Shown one piece after another: positions 30,667 through 40,313 of a stretch of DNA of 51,024 nt. The notes beneath the pieces are model-generated. The model was given only the letters and a program-made list of their open reading frames with translations, was not told where the DNA came from and ran no database searches. Within the stretch, counting starts at the first letter, position 1; every line of letters begins with the position of its first letter. The stretch covers positions 1-51,024 of the forward strand of contig BRYA01000637.1 of NCBI GenBank assembly GCA_030267965.1, read 5' to 3'. Both the position numbers and the translations under genes were made by a program. This DNA is from Triparma columacea (Eukaryota > Sar > Bolidophyceae > Parmales > Triparmaceae).

Positions 30667-32581
30667 ATGTTCCCGGGTGGTCCACAGGCACCCTTGAGAT
30701 CTGCAAGTGGAGGAAACTACGCTAGCTTCGCAGACGTTAGTGGGGGAAACTTGCAGCCCAATAACCAACCATTCCCATCAGAAATAGACCTCAATGACTT
30801 CCCCTCACTTGGAGGGGGTCCCATCTCATCGCCCCAACAAGGGGGTCTCCAGGCCAACCTCCAAAACCCCGGTCACCAGAGCCTCCCCAAGTCCGGTGTC
30901 GGGGGTCCCAACAGCGCCGGGGGTCAGCCCAACAACGCTCCCAACCAGCAACCTAACCAGCAGCAGTCACAGCAACAACAACAGCAGATGTACAGGAACA
31001 TGGCCATGGGAGGAGTGGGGCAAGGGGTAGGAGGACAGGGACTAGGACAAAAGGTAAGGCGGGTGTTGTCTGTTAGGGTTAGGGTTTTCAGTTGTTCGTT
31101 GCTTTGCTTTGTTACTCCTTTTTTACTCTCCTTTTTACTCACTTAATCCAACCCCCCCCACAACCACCTTCCCACAACCACCTTCCCACCATGCCCAGTT
31201 TCAAATGGCGACAGAGGATTTCCCTGCCTTAGGTGGGGGTAAGGGTGGAGGCCTGGGAGGTCAGCAGATGGGTTCCTCCAACTTGAACAACGGCAGCATC
31301 GGTGGATCCTCACCAGGTATGGGTGGATACCAAGGACACACCAACCACGCAGCCCCGTCGCAGCAGCAGCAACAACAACAACAACAGAGGCAACTCCAGC
31401 AACCCATGCACTCCTTCAACGGGGGAGGGGCGGGGGGTCTACAGCAGCCCAACCACAACGGTGGCGTCGGTGTCGGGGGAGTTAACCAGAGCATGGTAGG
31501 CAACGTCCCCGGACCCTCGTCCTTAGGTTCCAAGGCACACGGTGGTATCGGGGGTGTCGGGGCTGGGGGACTTGGGGGAGGAGCGGGGCAGCTAGGAACG
31601 GCGGGAGGAGGGACCAACAATAACAACACGAGCAACATGACGGGACCGAGCCAGTATGGGAACCTGGGGGGGATACAGGGACAGAACAATAACAACAACA
31701 ACAACACGCGTGGGGGAGGGGGAACGGGAACGGGGACGGGGGGGTACCCTACGGCTGTGGGAGGAGGAGGAGGAGGTGGTGGGGGGGGACTACAACAGGG
31801 AGGAGGTGGTAACAACAACGTCAACCAACAACTCATGGGAGGGGGTGGGGGCATGGGAGGGGGGGGAGGTGGTGGAGGTGGTGGTGGAGGACAGCAACAA
31901 CACCAGCAACACCAGCCCGGGGGTGTAGGTGCGGGGGCAGGCACAGCCATCAAGGGGGAATACGGACTCCTAGGACTCCTAGGCGTCATCAGGATGTCCG
32001 ACGCAGACAGGACGACACTCAGCTTAGGGAGCGACCTAACGAGCCTTGGCTTAAACCTGAACTCTGGGGATAGCCTGTACAACAACTTCGCCAACCCGTG
32101 GAGCGACAGACCCACGGATAAAGAACCGCAATACCAGCTCCCCATGTGCTACTACATGCAGCCCCCCGCGTTAAAAACCGGGCACCTAAGCAAGTTCCAA
32201 CTGGAGACGCTGTTCCATATCTTCTATGCATTGCCGAGGGATGTGCTGCAAGCGTATAGCGCGCAGGAACTTTATAGCAGGAAGTGGTGGTACCATACTG
32301 AACTTAAACTATGGTTCAGGAGAGTCGGGGACGGGGAGGTTGGGGGTGGGGTTGGGGGAGGAGGAAGTGGTGGACAAACTGGTAGTGGTAACGCTACTGG
32401 TACGGGAGGTGCGGGGTCAACAACCGCAGGGGTAAACTCAGTATCCAAGGCAGGAACGAAGGAGGAGTACGAGTACTTCGATACTGCAACGTGGGGAACG
32501 AGGGGGTGGCAGGGGAGAGGGGATGTGGGGAAGGGGTTACTTACTGAGGATAGAGTTAAGGTTAAATTCGGACACAGTTAA
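30667..32581 (+). CDS. CNOT2: CCR4-NOT transcription complex subunit 2 (CNOT2/NOT2)
   Basis: Exons 30667-31053 and 31199-32581 join in phase 0 and give about 589 aa. CNOT2 is a structural subunit of the CCR4-NOT deadenylase that shortens mRNA poly(A) tails. Two copies of the conserved N-terminal DFP-(S/A)-LGGG motif are present (DLNDFPSLGGG and TEDFPALGGG). A long low-complexity Gln/Asn/Gly linker follows. The C-terminal NOT2/3/5 box contains LSKFQLETLFHIFYALPRDV, AQELYSRKWWYHTELKLWF and a final EYFDTATW segment. A Gly/Thr-rich insertion (about 45 residues) splits the box between LKLWFRR and EYEYFD, which is unusual for this compact domain. The low-complexity linker produces long antisense open frames that are not genes. 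Confidence 0.95.
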
Positions 32582-33311
32582 GGGGGAGGGAAAAAGGGGA
32601 GAAACTGATGAAGAGAAAGAGATGTTACATAACCCTAACAGAAGAGAAGAAAAGAGAGAGAGAGGGGAAGAGGGGGGAATGAAAGGGAGGGATTGAGAGG
32701 GGGGGGAGGGAGGGGAAATAGGACTACTTAGTAGATTGGTTATGAAATGGGAGAAATATTATTATGATAGGGACATATTTGAGGGCGTCGAATTTAAATT
32801 CTTCAAAACAAGTTAGCGTACTTTAACACACCCCTCTCCTCTGAATCGGATAAAGAGCTGTGTAAATCGCGTGAGGTTTTTGGGGAACAAACTGGCCAAA
32901 CCCAACTCTCAGTGGAGGGAGAAATAGGGGCAATAAATAAACCCTATCAAAATAAAGGTATGCGGACAACAATGACAATGATGACCCTTGTTAAGGCTTC
33001 ATCAAGTTGTATTCTGTCCTCTCGTTGATTTTTATCTCCTATTCACGTCCAAGTTCAAGTTATTTCCCCTCTCCAATCGTGGTCGACTGACTGAGTGTTT
33101 ATTGGGTTTGGATTATTCGTCTCATAGACTAGATAATACTACTTTCGGCCATATTTCTGATGTAATTAGTACCATATGGGGTTGCTATGGGGCAGAGAAC
33201 CGCCATTGACGCCACAATGACGCATTCCTTGAGGGTCTCACCATCCCTCTCCCTTGTTCTTCGCCCATCACACCACACTAACCCTCCTGAGCCCGTCAAT
33301 AATGTAGGAAA
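32582..33311. other. Intergenic, no gene seen
   Basis: About 730 nt. The first 170 nt are purine-rich (AG runs) and probably CNOT2 3' UTR. The rest is AT-richer with no ORF of note and no RNA gene recognised. It should contain the promoter of the BspA-like gene. Confidence 0.6.
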
Positions 33312-35315
33312 ATGCCCCAAACAGCAGTATACTATGGTACAGACGAGACAGGGAGCTTCAAAGGCGATCGTGAGCTTACAGAAGTGACTTTTGCAGAAGG
33401 AGTGACGTCGATTGCAGAACAAGCCTTCAGGGGATGCTCCTCCCTCAAGGCCATCACCATCCCGGACGGAGTGACCACGATTGGCAAAGGCGCCTTCTTT
33501 AAATGCTCCTCCCTCACGGCCATCACCATCCCAGACGGAGTGACAACGATTGGCGGTGGCGCCTTCTACGAATGCTCCTCCCTCACGGCCATCATTATCC
33601 CGGACACAGTGACGACGATTGGCCAGGACGCCTTCTCCGGTTGCTCCTCCCTCACGGCCATCACAATCCCTGACGGAGTGACAACGATTGGCGGTGGCGC
33701 CTTCTACGAATGCTCCTCCCTCACAGCCATCACCATCCCGGACGGAGTGACGACAATTGGCGAGAGTGCCTTCTGTGATTGCTCCTCCCTCACGGCCATC
33801 ACAATCCCAGACGGAGTGACGAAGATTGGCGTTATCGCTTTCAGAGGATGCTCCTCCCTCACGGCCATCACCATCCCTGACGGAGTGACAACGATTGGCG
33901 GGGGCGCCTTCTTCGGATGCTCTTCCCTCACGGCCATCACAATCCCAGACGGAGTGACGTTGATTGCCTTAGACGCCTTCAGAGGATGCTCCTCCCTCAC
34001 GTCCATCACCATCCCTGACGGATTGACGTCGATTGGCGATGGCGCCTTCTACGAATGCTCCTCCCTCACAGCCATCACCATCCCGGACGGAGTGACGACA
34101 ATTGGCGAGAGTGCCTTCGAGGGATGCTCCTCCCTTACGGTCGTCACCATCCCGGACGGAGTAACAACGATAGGCGAACGCGTCTTCGCAGGATGCTCCT
34201 CCCTCACGGCTATCACCATCCCGAACGGTGTGGAGAGGATTGGCAATTACGCCTTCAACGACTGCTCCTCCCTCACTGCCATCACCATCCCGGACGGAGT
34301 GACGACAATTTGCGAAGACGCCTTCTACGGTTGCTCCTCCCTCACGGCCATCACAATCCCTGACGGAGTGACAACGATTGGCGGTGGCGCCTTCTACGAA
34401 TGCTCCTCCCTCACGGCCATCATTATCCCGGACACAGTGACGACGATTGGCCAAGGCGCCTTCTCCGGATGCTCCTCCCTCACGGCCATCACCATCCCGG
34501 ACGGAGTGACTACAATTTGCGCGGGCGCCTTCTTGGGATGCTCCTCCCTCGCAGCCATCACAATCTCGGAGACAGTGACGACGATAAGCGCTGGCGCCTT
34601 CGGAAGGTGCTCCTCCCTCACGGCCATCACAATCCCAGACGGAGTGACAACGATTGGCAATCATGCCTTCAGAGAATGCTCTTCCTTCACGGCCATCACA
34701 ATCCCAGACGGATTGACAAAGATTGGCGAAGACGCCTTCAGAGATTGCGCCGCCCTGATGAAGCTCAGTTTATCCCCTGCCATCTCCGTCGAATCCGGCG
34801 CTTTCATGAATTGCACCGCCTTAATCGCTGCCGCTGCTGATAAAAATATGCCGACTGTCGAGGACCTCCTCCGTTACAGGTGGCACCGCAATGTCGCTGT
34901 GATCGAACGCGTCAACGCTCTGCTGTGCCTCAAGGGAACCTGGGATCACGTGGAGGATCCACCCAGCAGACCGGATAGTCTGAAGCGGAAGAGACTGGAC
35001 GGAGTTGAAGCCCCAAGGGCAAAGGCCAAGAATGGGAGTGGGGGGGGGCAGGGAGGTGGGGGTGAAGGGGGAGGGGAAGGGGAAGGGGAAGGGGGGGAGG
35101 TGCGTCAGGGGGGGGGTGCGTCAGGGGGGGGGGAGGAGGGCGACGAGAGCACAATTGTTGGCGTCAAGCGCAAGCTTGAACAAGCAAGGGGAGAGGTTTC
35201 GATGTTGGAGGCCAGGCTCAGGGTACTCAAGGGTGACGAGCGAAAGCTGAGGGCTACTCCGGCACGGGAGAAGATGCCGAAAGTTTTGTGGAGAGTAATT
35301 CTGGAGTTTCTCTAA
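33312..35315 (+). CDS. BspA-like leucine-rich repeat protein (LRR_5)
   Basis: Intronless gene encoding 667 aa. After a 24-residue lead, twenty 23-residue repeats of consensus ITIPDGVTTIGxxAFxxCSSLTA run from about residue 25 to 484, followed by one diverged unit and a capping region (LLRYRWHRNVAVIERVNALLCL). A Gly-rich stretch then leads to a C-terminal coiled coil (VKRKLEQARGEVSMLEARLRVL) and a basic end. Repeats of this type form curved solenoids. In bacteria and protists they mediate adhesion, but stramenopile genomes carry many of unknown role. No signal peptide is visible in this model, so an intracellular or nuclear location (KRKR-like motif SLKRKRLDG) is possible. The absence of introns and the even repeats suggest recent internal expansion. 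Confidence 0.92.
   Translation: MPQTAVYYGTDETGSFKGDRELTEVTFAEGVTSIAEQAFRGCSSLKAITIPDGVTTIGKGAFFKCSSLTAITIPDGVTTIGGGAFYECSSLTAIIIPDTVTTIGQDAFSGCSSLTAITIPDGVTTIGGGAFYECSSLTAITIPDGVTTIGESAFCDCSSLTAITIPDGVTKIGVIAFRGCSSLTAITIPDGVTTIGGGAFFGCSSLTAITIPDGVTLIALDAFRGCSSLTSITIPDGLTSIGDGAFYECSSLTAITIPDGVTTIGESAFEGCSSLTVVTIPDGVTTIGERVFAGCSSLTAITIPNGVERIGNYAFNDCSSLTAITIPDGVTTICEDAFYGCSSLTAITIPDGVTTIGGGAFYECSSLTAIIIPDTVTTIGQGAFSGCSSLTAITIPDGVTTICAGAFLGCSSLAAITISETVTTISAGAFGRCSSLTAITIPDGVTTIGNHAFRECSSFTAITIPDGLTKIGEDAFRDCAALMKLSLSPAISVESGAFMNCTALIAAAADKNMPTVEDLLRYRWHRNVAVIERVNALLCLKGTWDHVEDPPSRPDSLKRKRLDGVEAPRAKAKNGSGGGQGGGGEGGGEGEGEGGEVRQGGGASGGGEEGDESTIVGVKRKLEQARGEVSMLEARLRVLKGDERKLRATPAREKMPKVLWRVILEFL
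33384..34832 (+). repeat. 69-bp tandem coding repeat, about 21 units
   Basis: The BspA-like solenoid is encoded by 69-bp units whose DNA is strongly conserved, not only the protein. Because 69 is divisible by three, the other frames also stay open (for example minus 33969-34664); these are shadows. Units 3-5 and 15-17 are nearly identical blocks containing IIIPDTVTTIGQ, showing a later multi-unit duplication. Confidence 0.95.
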
Positions 35316-35630
35316 CTCTTTGCGCTTGATTAGTTGGATTTAAGGCTGTCCGAACTATTGTTTCTCTAAAGTCCGTCTAGAGTCCGTCTTGGAGCGAGAG
35401 GCTGGTCATATAGTGCCGTGTTGTTGCATAAATAAAAGTGGAGAAGTAAATTCATCCCTTCATGTGAATATATTAATATTATTTGGGAAAGAATCCTTCC
35501 CCCCCTTTCCCACCCTAATCACGCTTCTTTCACCAGTTAGTGTCTCTCCTGTCCTTCTCTCCGTGTTCACGAAACCCTCACTCACCCGACCACTCCTGTC
35601 TCCCCCCCTAGGCACGAGGCTGGGGATGCC
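35316..35630. other. Intergenic, convergent 3' ends
   Basis: About 315 nt between the BspA-like stop and the stop of the minus-strand secreted protein. The last 110 nt, containing GTGTCTCTCCTGTCCTTCTC, belong to the duplicated segment that recurs at 36789-36900. AATAAA near 35431 may be a polyadenylation signal for the plus-strand gene. No gene is seen. Confidence 0.6.
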
Positions 35631-36346
35631 CTAACAAAATTTCAAGAAAACGTCGTCGGTCTGTTCCTCCAACTCATCAAGCAACTGAGATTGAGTCTTA
35701 CCAACGATCTGAGTCTTGGAGTCAGGAAACTTAGCCAAAATCACATCACTCTTCGAGCTGCAAACATTTTGACCATCTTGAACAAAACAGAAAGCGTCGA
35801 TGTAGAATTTGGCAGTTTGGCCCCCCGGGCAAACTTCAACATTTGCAGGAGGATAAATCTCAGTGCCAGCACGGCCAGCAAGCGAGAGAAACAGATTGTC
35901 ACCCTCCTTAGCTCCCAAATATCCAGGGAAGGCCGTGACGGCAAGTGACCCTGCAGATTGCTGGAACACGGGGTCCTCAAAACTGTCAGCATCTTGCAAA
36001 TATTCGTTTCCGAAGTAGTTGCAGAGGGAGTCGGAAGCCGAGATAAGCTCAAGCGCAATGTTTACGTCAGCACTCTCGCCGTTGCTGAAGTAGGTGGTTA
36101 GGGGAAACAAGGAAAGCCATTTCCCCGCAATGTCTTGGCAGTTCTGAAACTGTGGGGGGAATATGGGAGAGGGTAGGTGCGAGTTAGTGTCATCCAGGCA
36201 GGGAGAGTGTTACGGCGCGCAACCTCGGATTCTTACCTTGCCCTTGCCCTTGCCCTTGCCCTTCCCTTTGAGCTTGCGGTGGACCTGTCCGTTCTCCACG
36301 TGGATCGTAAGTCCATCTGAAACATCAGTCTGGGTAGGTCCTTCGG
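35631..36346 (-). CDS. Small secreted protein with Lys-Gly run (copy 1), cut by assembly gap
   Basis: Exon 2 (36149-35631) and the visible part of exon 1 (36346-36237) encode about 209 aa. The 5' part, including the signal peptide, is missing at the 7-N gap. Visible features are HVENGQVHRKLKGKGKGKGK at the end of exon 1 and a compact Cys-containing domain in exon 2 (LCNYFGNEYLQD, AFPGYLGAKEGDN, VEVCPGGQTAKFYIDAFCFV). Paralogy with the complete copy at 36898-37723 is clear along its whole length. No family was recognised. The missing exon start would be expected to encode a signal peptide as in copy 2. Confidence 0.8.
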
Positions 36347-36353
36347 NNNNNNN
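36347..36353. other. Assembly gap (7 N), probably under-sized
   Basis: Sequence before the gap aligns to 37629 and sequence after it to about 37851 in the duplicate, where about 222 nt lie between. The seven Ns therefore probably stand for over 200 nt containing the start of copy 1. Confidence 0.85.
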
Positions 36354-36897
36354 AAACACACACAATCACTGACGAGTGTACATATGAAGGCATAGTGATG
36401 AAAAGCGACCTCCCACACCGCCACATCTTACCAAAAGTGGAGGATTGGGAAATTGAGGGAAAATCCAACGGAGTGTGGAAAATCCAGCGGAAGTAAAACT
36501 AAATAGGAAAATAAAAATAAAACGTTCGTGCAAAAGGTTCGTACTCAACAGTCCCTCCATATGCTTAGTCTTATTCACGCAACGCGTTGATATGCAGTCA
36601 AGTATAACCCTAACAGAGTTGATGGAAAATCCAACGGGGCAAAACTGCAAAAAACAAACGAGAAACGAAAATCTCAAAAGTAAACGTTTGCGTTTGATGC
36701 GACATTGTTGTTTGTGTTACATGGCCATCCTTTGATCCCCCCCCCCCCCGGTACCCCAACCGTTTGAACCCGTCAAAGAATCTCTGCACGCTTCTTTCAT
36801 TCCAGTTAGTGTCTCTCCTGTCCTTCTCTCCGTGTTCACGAAACCCTCACTCATCCGACCACTCCTCTCTCTCCCCCTAGGCACGAGGCTGGATGCC

Positions 36898-37723
36898 CTA
36901 ACAAGATTGGAAGGAATAGTTGGGCTGTTCCTCCACCAACTGACGGGTCAACTCCGCAATCAACTGAGCTTGAGACTTACCAACGATCTCAGTCTCGGAG
37001 TCAGGGAACTTGACCATTTGCAAGACACTCATCGAGCTGCAAACATTTTGACCAGGGTTGGTGTCTGTTGTAACAAAACAGAAAGCGTCGACGTAGATTT
37101 TGGCAGTTTGGCCCCCCGGGCAAACTTCAACATTTCCAGGAGCATAATCTCTTTCGTTAGTGCCACGAAGCGAGAGAAACTGTTTGTCTCCCTCCTTAGC
37201 TCCCAAATATCCAGGGAAGGCCGTGAGAGCAACTGCCGCGTCAGTTTTGTCGAACGCGGGGTCCTCAGCACCTTGCAAATATTCTTTTCCGAAGTAGTTG
37301 CAGAGGGTGTTGGATTGAGCCATGGTGAACTCAAACGCAACGTTGTTGTTAACAAAATCGCCGTCGTTGAAGTAGGTGGTTAGGGGCTCCAAGGCAAGCC
37401 ATTTCCCCGACATGTCTTGGCAGCTCTGAATCTGTGGGGGAAGGATGGGAGGAGGGTAGGTGCGAGTTAGTGTCATCCAGGCAGGGAGCGTGTTACGGCG
37501 CGCAACCTCGGATTCTTACCTTGCCCTTGCCCTTGCCCTTGCCCTTCCCTTTGAGCTTGCGGTGGACCTGTCCGTTCTCCACGTGGATCGTAAGTCCATC
37601 TGAAACATCAGTCTGGGTAGGTCCTTCGGCTTCCAGGGCGCGAAGATTGTCTGCAGAGGCTGTTTTAATGTCTTTGGTCACCGCTAGGAGCAATAAAGCA
37701 ATGTTGGGTATGATAATCTTCAT
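36898..37723 (-). CDS. Small secreted protein with RxL site and Lys-Gly run (copy 2)
   Basis: Exons 37723-37520 and 37431-36898 join in phase 0 to about 245 aa. The ATG at 37723 begins a signal peptide (MKIIIPNIALLLLAVTKDIKTASA), followed by DNLRALEAE with an RxL motif, then HRKLKGKGKGKGKGK, encoded by tandem AAGGGC hexamers. Exon 2 gives a Cys-containing domain (LCNYFGKEYLQG, AFPGYLGAKEGDK, VEVCPGGQTAKIYVDAFCFV, NVCSS). In diatoms, RxL processing sites and Lys-rich stretches mark silica-associated proteins such as silaffins. The resemblance here is compositional and short, so a wall or silica role is a hypothesis only. It is the complete member of a tandem pair. Confidence 0.82.
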
Positions 37724-38339
37724 ATCTGCGGTGTGTGACGGTCGCGGGAAGAGTAAGACAAGGAAATATTGAGTGAAGCAGAAACCACCAACTTTTTCGG
37801 GTTACTGTGGTTTGGTCAGATTTACACTCTACGAAGCCACATGAGTGCCAAAAACACACACAATCACTGACGAGTGTACATATGAAGGCATAGTGATGAA
37901 AAGCGACCTCCCACACCGCCACATCTTACCAAAAGTGGAGGATTGGGAAATTGAGGGAAAATCCAACGGAGTGTGGAAAATCCAGCGGAAGCAAAACTAA
38001 ATAGGAAAATAAAAATAAAACGTTCGTGCAAAAGGTTCGTACTCAACAGTCCCTCCATATGCTTAGTCTTATCAACGCGTGCAGTCAAGTACAACCCTAA
38101 CAGAGTTTATGGAAAATCCAACATAGGCAAAACTGCAAAAAACAAACGAGAAACGAAAATCTCAAAAGTAAACGTTTGCGTTTGATGCGACATTGTTGTT
38201 TGTGTGTTTATGTTTTCATGGCTATTCTGTGCTTTTTAGGAAGGGGTGAAGGGGGGGATAAACGCTAGGAGCTAAGTACAACAACAACAACAACTTCAAC
38301 AACAACAACAACAACAACAACAAAAGTGGTGCTTGTCAA
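37724..38339. other. Promoter side of copy 2 and CAA microsatellite
   Basis: About 616 nt without a gene. 37851-38213 matches the region 5' of copy 1 (36354-36720). From about 38278 to 38325 there is a CAA trinucleotide array, immediately 3' of the P450 stop codon. Antisense open frames here are repeats of non-coding flank. Confidence 0.7.
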
Positions 38340-39867
38340 TTACTCCCTCTTCCCCCTCCTCCTAAGTATGCACATGACGTCCTTCCCCTTCTCAATCCCG
38401 TTAATCCCTAGACCAACCCTGGTCTTGTCAAAGTCCGGCAGCGTCCCACCTACGACCGTAACTTCGAATTGTAGAAGAATAGATGCGACGAATACCTTAA
38501 CCTCCCTAACAGCGAATACCCTCCCCGGGCACTTTGACGCCCCTCCCCCGAAGGGCATAACTCGGGACTTCAAAGCCGGATCGTCAACGAAACGCCCCCC
38601 GACCCACTCCTTAGGGTTGGGAAACGTTAGCGGGTCCATGTGACGAAGGGGTGGGAATATAGCGACCCTATCACCCCCCCTTAACCTGGTCCCCCCCCTA
38701 AGCGTGTAACCCAAGGGGTTGACCTTCCTAACAGTCAGAGACGACGACGCTAACCTCAGCGTCTCGTGGATGCAGCTGTCGAGGTAGGTCATTTCGTCGA
38801 CGTCAGCCCCACCGCAGCCCTCCTCACCCTCCACCCCCTCGAGCTCAACCCTCACCCTGGCGAGGGAGACGGGGTCGTTGGATATCATGGCAAGGGACCA
38901 AACAGCTGAGGGGATCGTGTTGGCGGAAGACGCCCAGACTATCACCGCCTGCGCGGCCGCCGTGGCTCGGGGGTTGAGGCCGAGGTTTGATGTGAAGTAC
39001 GACCTCCTGGCCTCCATGAGTCCTCCCTTCAATCCTGTGGACTCTAAAACTTGCGAACGCAGGTTGGAGCTGCAGGAGGAGGAGGAGGGGAAGAGGAAGG
39101 AGGGGGCTCCACCGGCGAGGAGGGGGAAGATTGAGTCGTGGGTAGAGAAGTTCGTGTATGCCGAGTCGGACACGAGGGGGTGATCAGGACCGAAGAGGGA
39201 GGTCATGGTCGCCTTGAAGACCAGGGGGGAAAAGGTTGCAAAGAGGGGGACGGGGGAGGAGGGGGGGAGGTGCAACTGGGACAACTGGGATGAGAAGGAG
39301 GAACGGACGAGAGAAGTCATGGAGCGGATGGAATCGCGACCTTGGAGGTACTGTGAGGGGGGGAGGCGAGGAAAAAAGAGATAGATGCGTTAGAGTGCTT
39401 CATATTTGGGGAGGGGGGGGGGGGGTTGTCAAGCCTACCTTCACAAACTGACCGTGCAGAACTTTGGAACCCTCGAACTGCACCGCATCCGCGGTCCCGC
39501 TGTCCATGTAGAAGCTACTAACCAGGACTTCCTTCCCAATGTCGTCAAAGTTCATAGCGGACTTGGGAAGCCTCAGGATCTCCTGCCAGTCTTTCGGGTC
39601 GTTCACGAAGACCGTCCTGTTCCCTGCTATAACGGCGCAGAACGTGCTGCCTAATCTGTTAGTGTTTGAGCGGAGAAAGTGGAGAGGATCAGAACCAAAG
39701 GAGATTGCAGAACCCAACACGGGGATGAAGGAGAATACGACAGCAGGTTCGTTTCTTTTCCGGTGGTTCTGATATATTATGTACATCACGTAAGTAAAAA
39801 GGGTATAAAGGAAGGGGATTATCGACGATGGAAACATCGACATTGGCCAGGACACTGTCTCTATCAT
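38340..39867 (-). CDS. Cytochrome P450, CYP7/CYP8-like
   Basis: Exons 39867-39439 and 39350-38340 join in phase 0 to give about 479 aa. The N-terminus has a membrane anchor (SIIPFLYTLFTYVMYIIY) followed by a basic stop and a Pro-containing hinge. P450 motifs are present in order: I-helix region WASSANTIPSAVW, ExxR in YLDSCIHETLRL, PERF-like GGRFVDDP, and the heme loop FGGGASKCPGRVFA with the Cys ligand. The I-helix lacks the usual AGxxT and reads ASxxNTxP. This is characteristic of the CYP7/CYP8 group (sterol 7- and 12-hydroxylases, prostacyclin synthase), whose substrates are steroids or oxygenated lipids. The substrate here is not predictable. ATG 39867 was chosen as the first ATG before the anchor. 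Confidence 0.93.
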
Positions 39868-40313
39868 TGTCGTCACGGTCGTTATGCCGTTTTCAGGGTG
39901 TACAAAATTGTAGTTTTCTAGGCCTTGTTTAGTAGGCTATTATGCTACGGTATTCAAGCTGGATTTCACAAAAGTTTGACGACCATTTCAGACCCTGGTC
40001 TTACTTCAGCTTTGGGAGCATCACAGATTGCTCCATCCAGGGTTCCCAAAGTCAATCCCTGTTAAAGAGAAAGCAAATTTCCAAAGCAACAATCATAGGT
40101 GAGACGCAGTAGATCTGCAAAACGAATTATTTGAATCCTATTGTTCGTACTCAAATCCTCGATGTGTTACATTTTTACGCCCTCAAAACGCCTGCAATGG
40201 TGACTTTTCAAAACATGCTGGATCTTTAATCGAGGACAACACACACACACTGACACTGAAACCCCCCCTCCCCCCCTCCGATCCCCCATTCGCGCCCCAG
40301 ATCAATATACAAT
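39868..40313. promoter_or_regulatory. Divergent promoter region
   Basis: This 446-nt region separates the P450 and the Cys-rich membrane protein start codons. AATATACAATATG lies directly at the latter start. No ORF, repeat or RNA gene is seen. Confidence 0.5.

Larger units (their letters stand above)
35523..38213. repeat. Tandem segmental duplication, unit about 1.2-1.4 kb
   Basis: The segment at about 35523-36720 recurs at about 36790-38213 and carries the secreted-protein gene with its 5' and 3' flanks. Flank landmarks include GTACATATGAAGGCATAGTG, GGAAAATCCAACGGAG and AAACGTTCGTGCAAAAGG. The flanks are as well conserved as the exons, which indicates a recent event. Confidence 0.92.

Noticed and set aside
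31261..32145. 294-aa antisense ORF rich in Pro/Cys opposite CNOT2
   Set aside because: It mirrors the Gly/Gln low-complexity linker of CNOT2 and has no domain; CNOT2 motifs on the plus strand are unambiguous.
33969..34664. Long antisense open frame across the BspA-like repeats, and a second plus frame (34055-34840) rich in His
   Set aside because: The 69-bp unit is divisible by three, so any frame without a stop in one unit stays open in all. The encoded peptides are shadows of the LRR gene.
36475..36735. Short ORFs in the duplicated flank (also 37973-38185)
   Set aside because: They lie in non-coding duplicated flank, differ by indels that break frame between the copies, and have no recognisable content.
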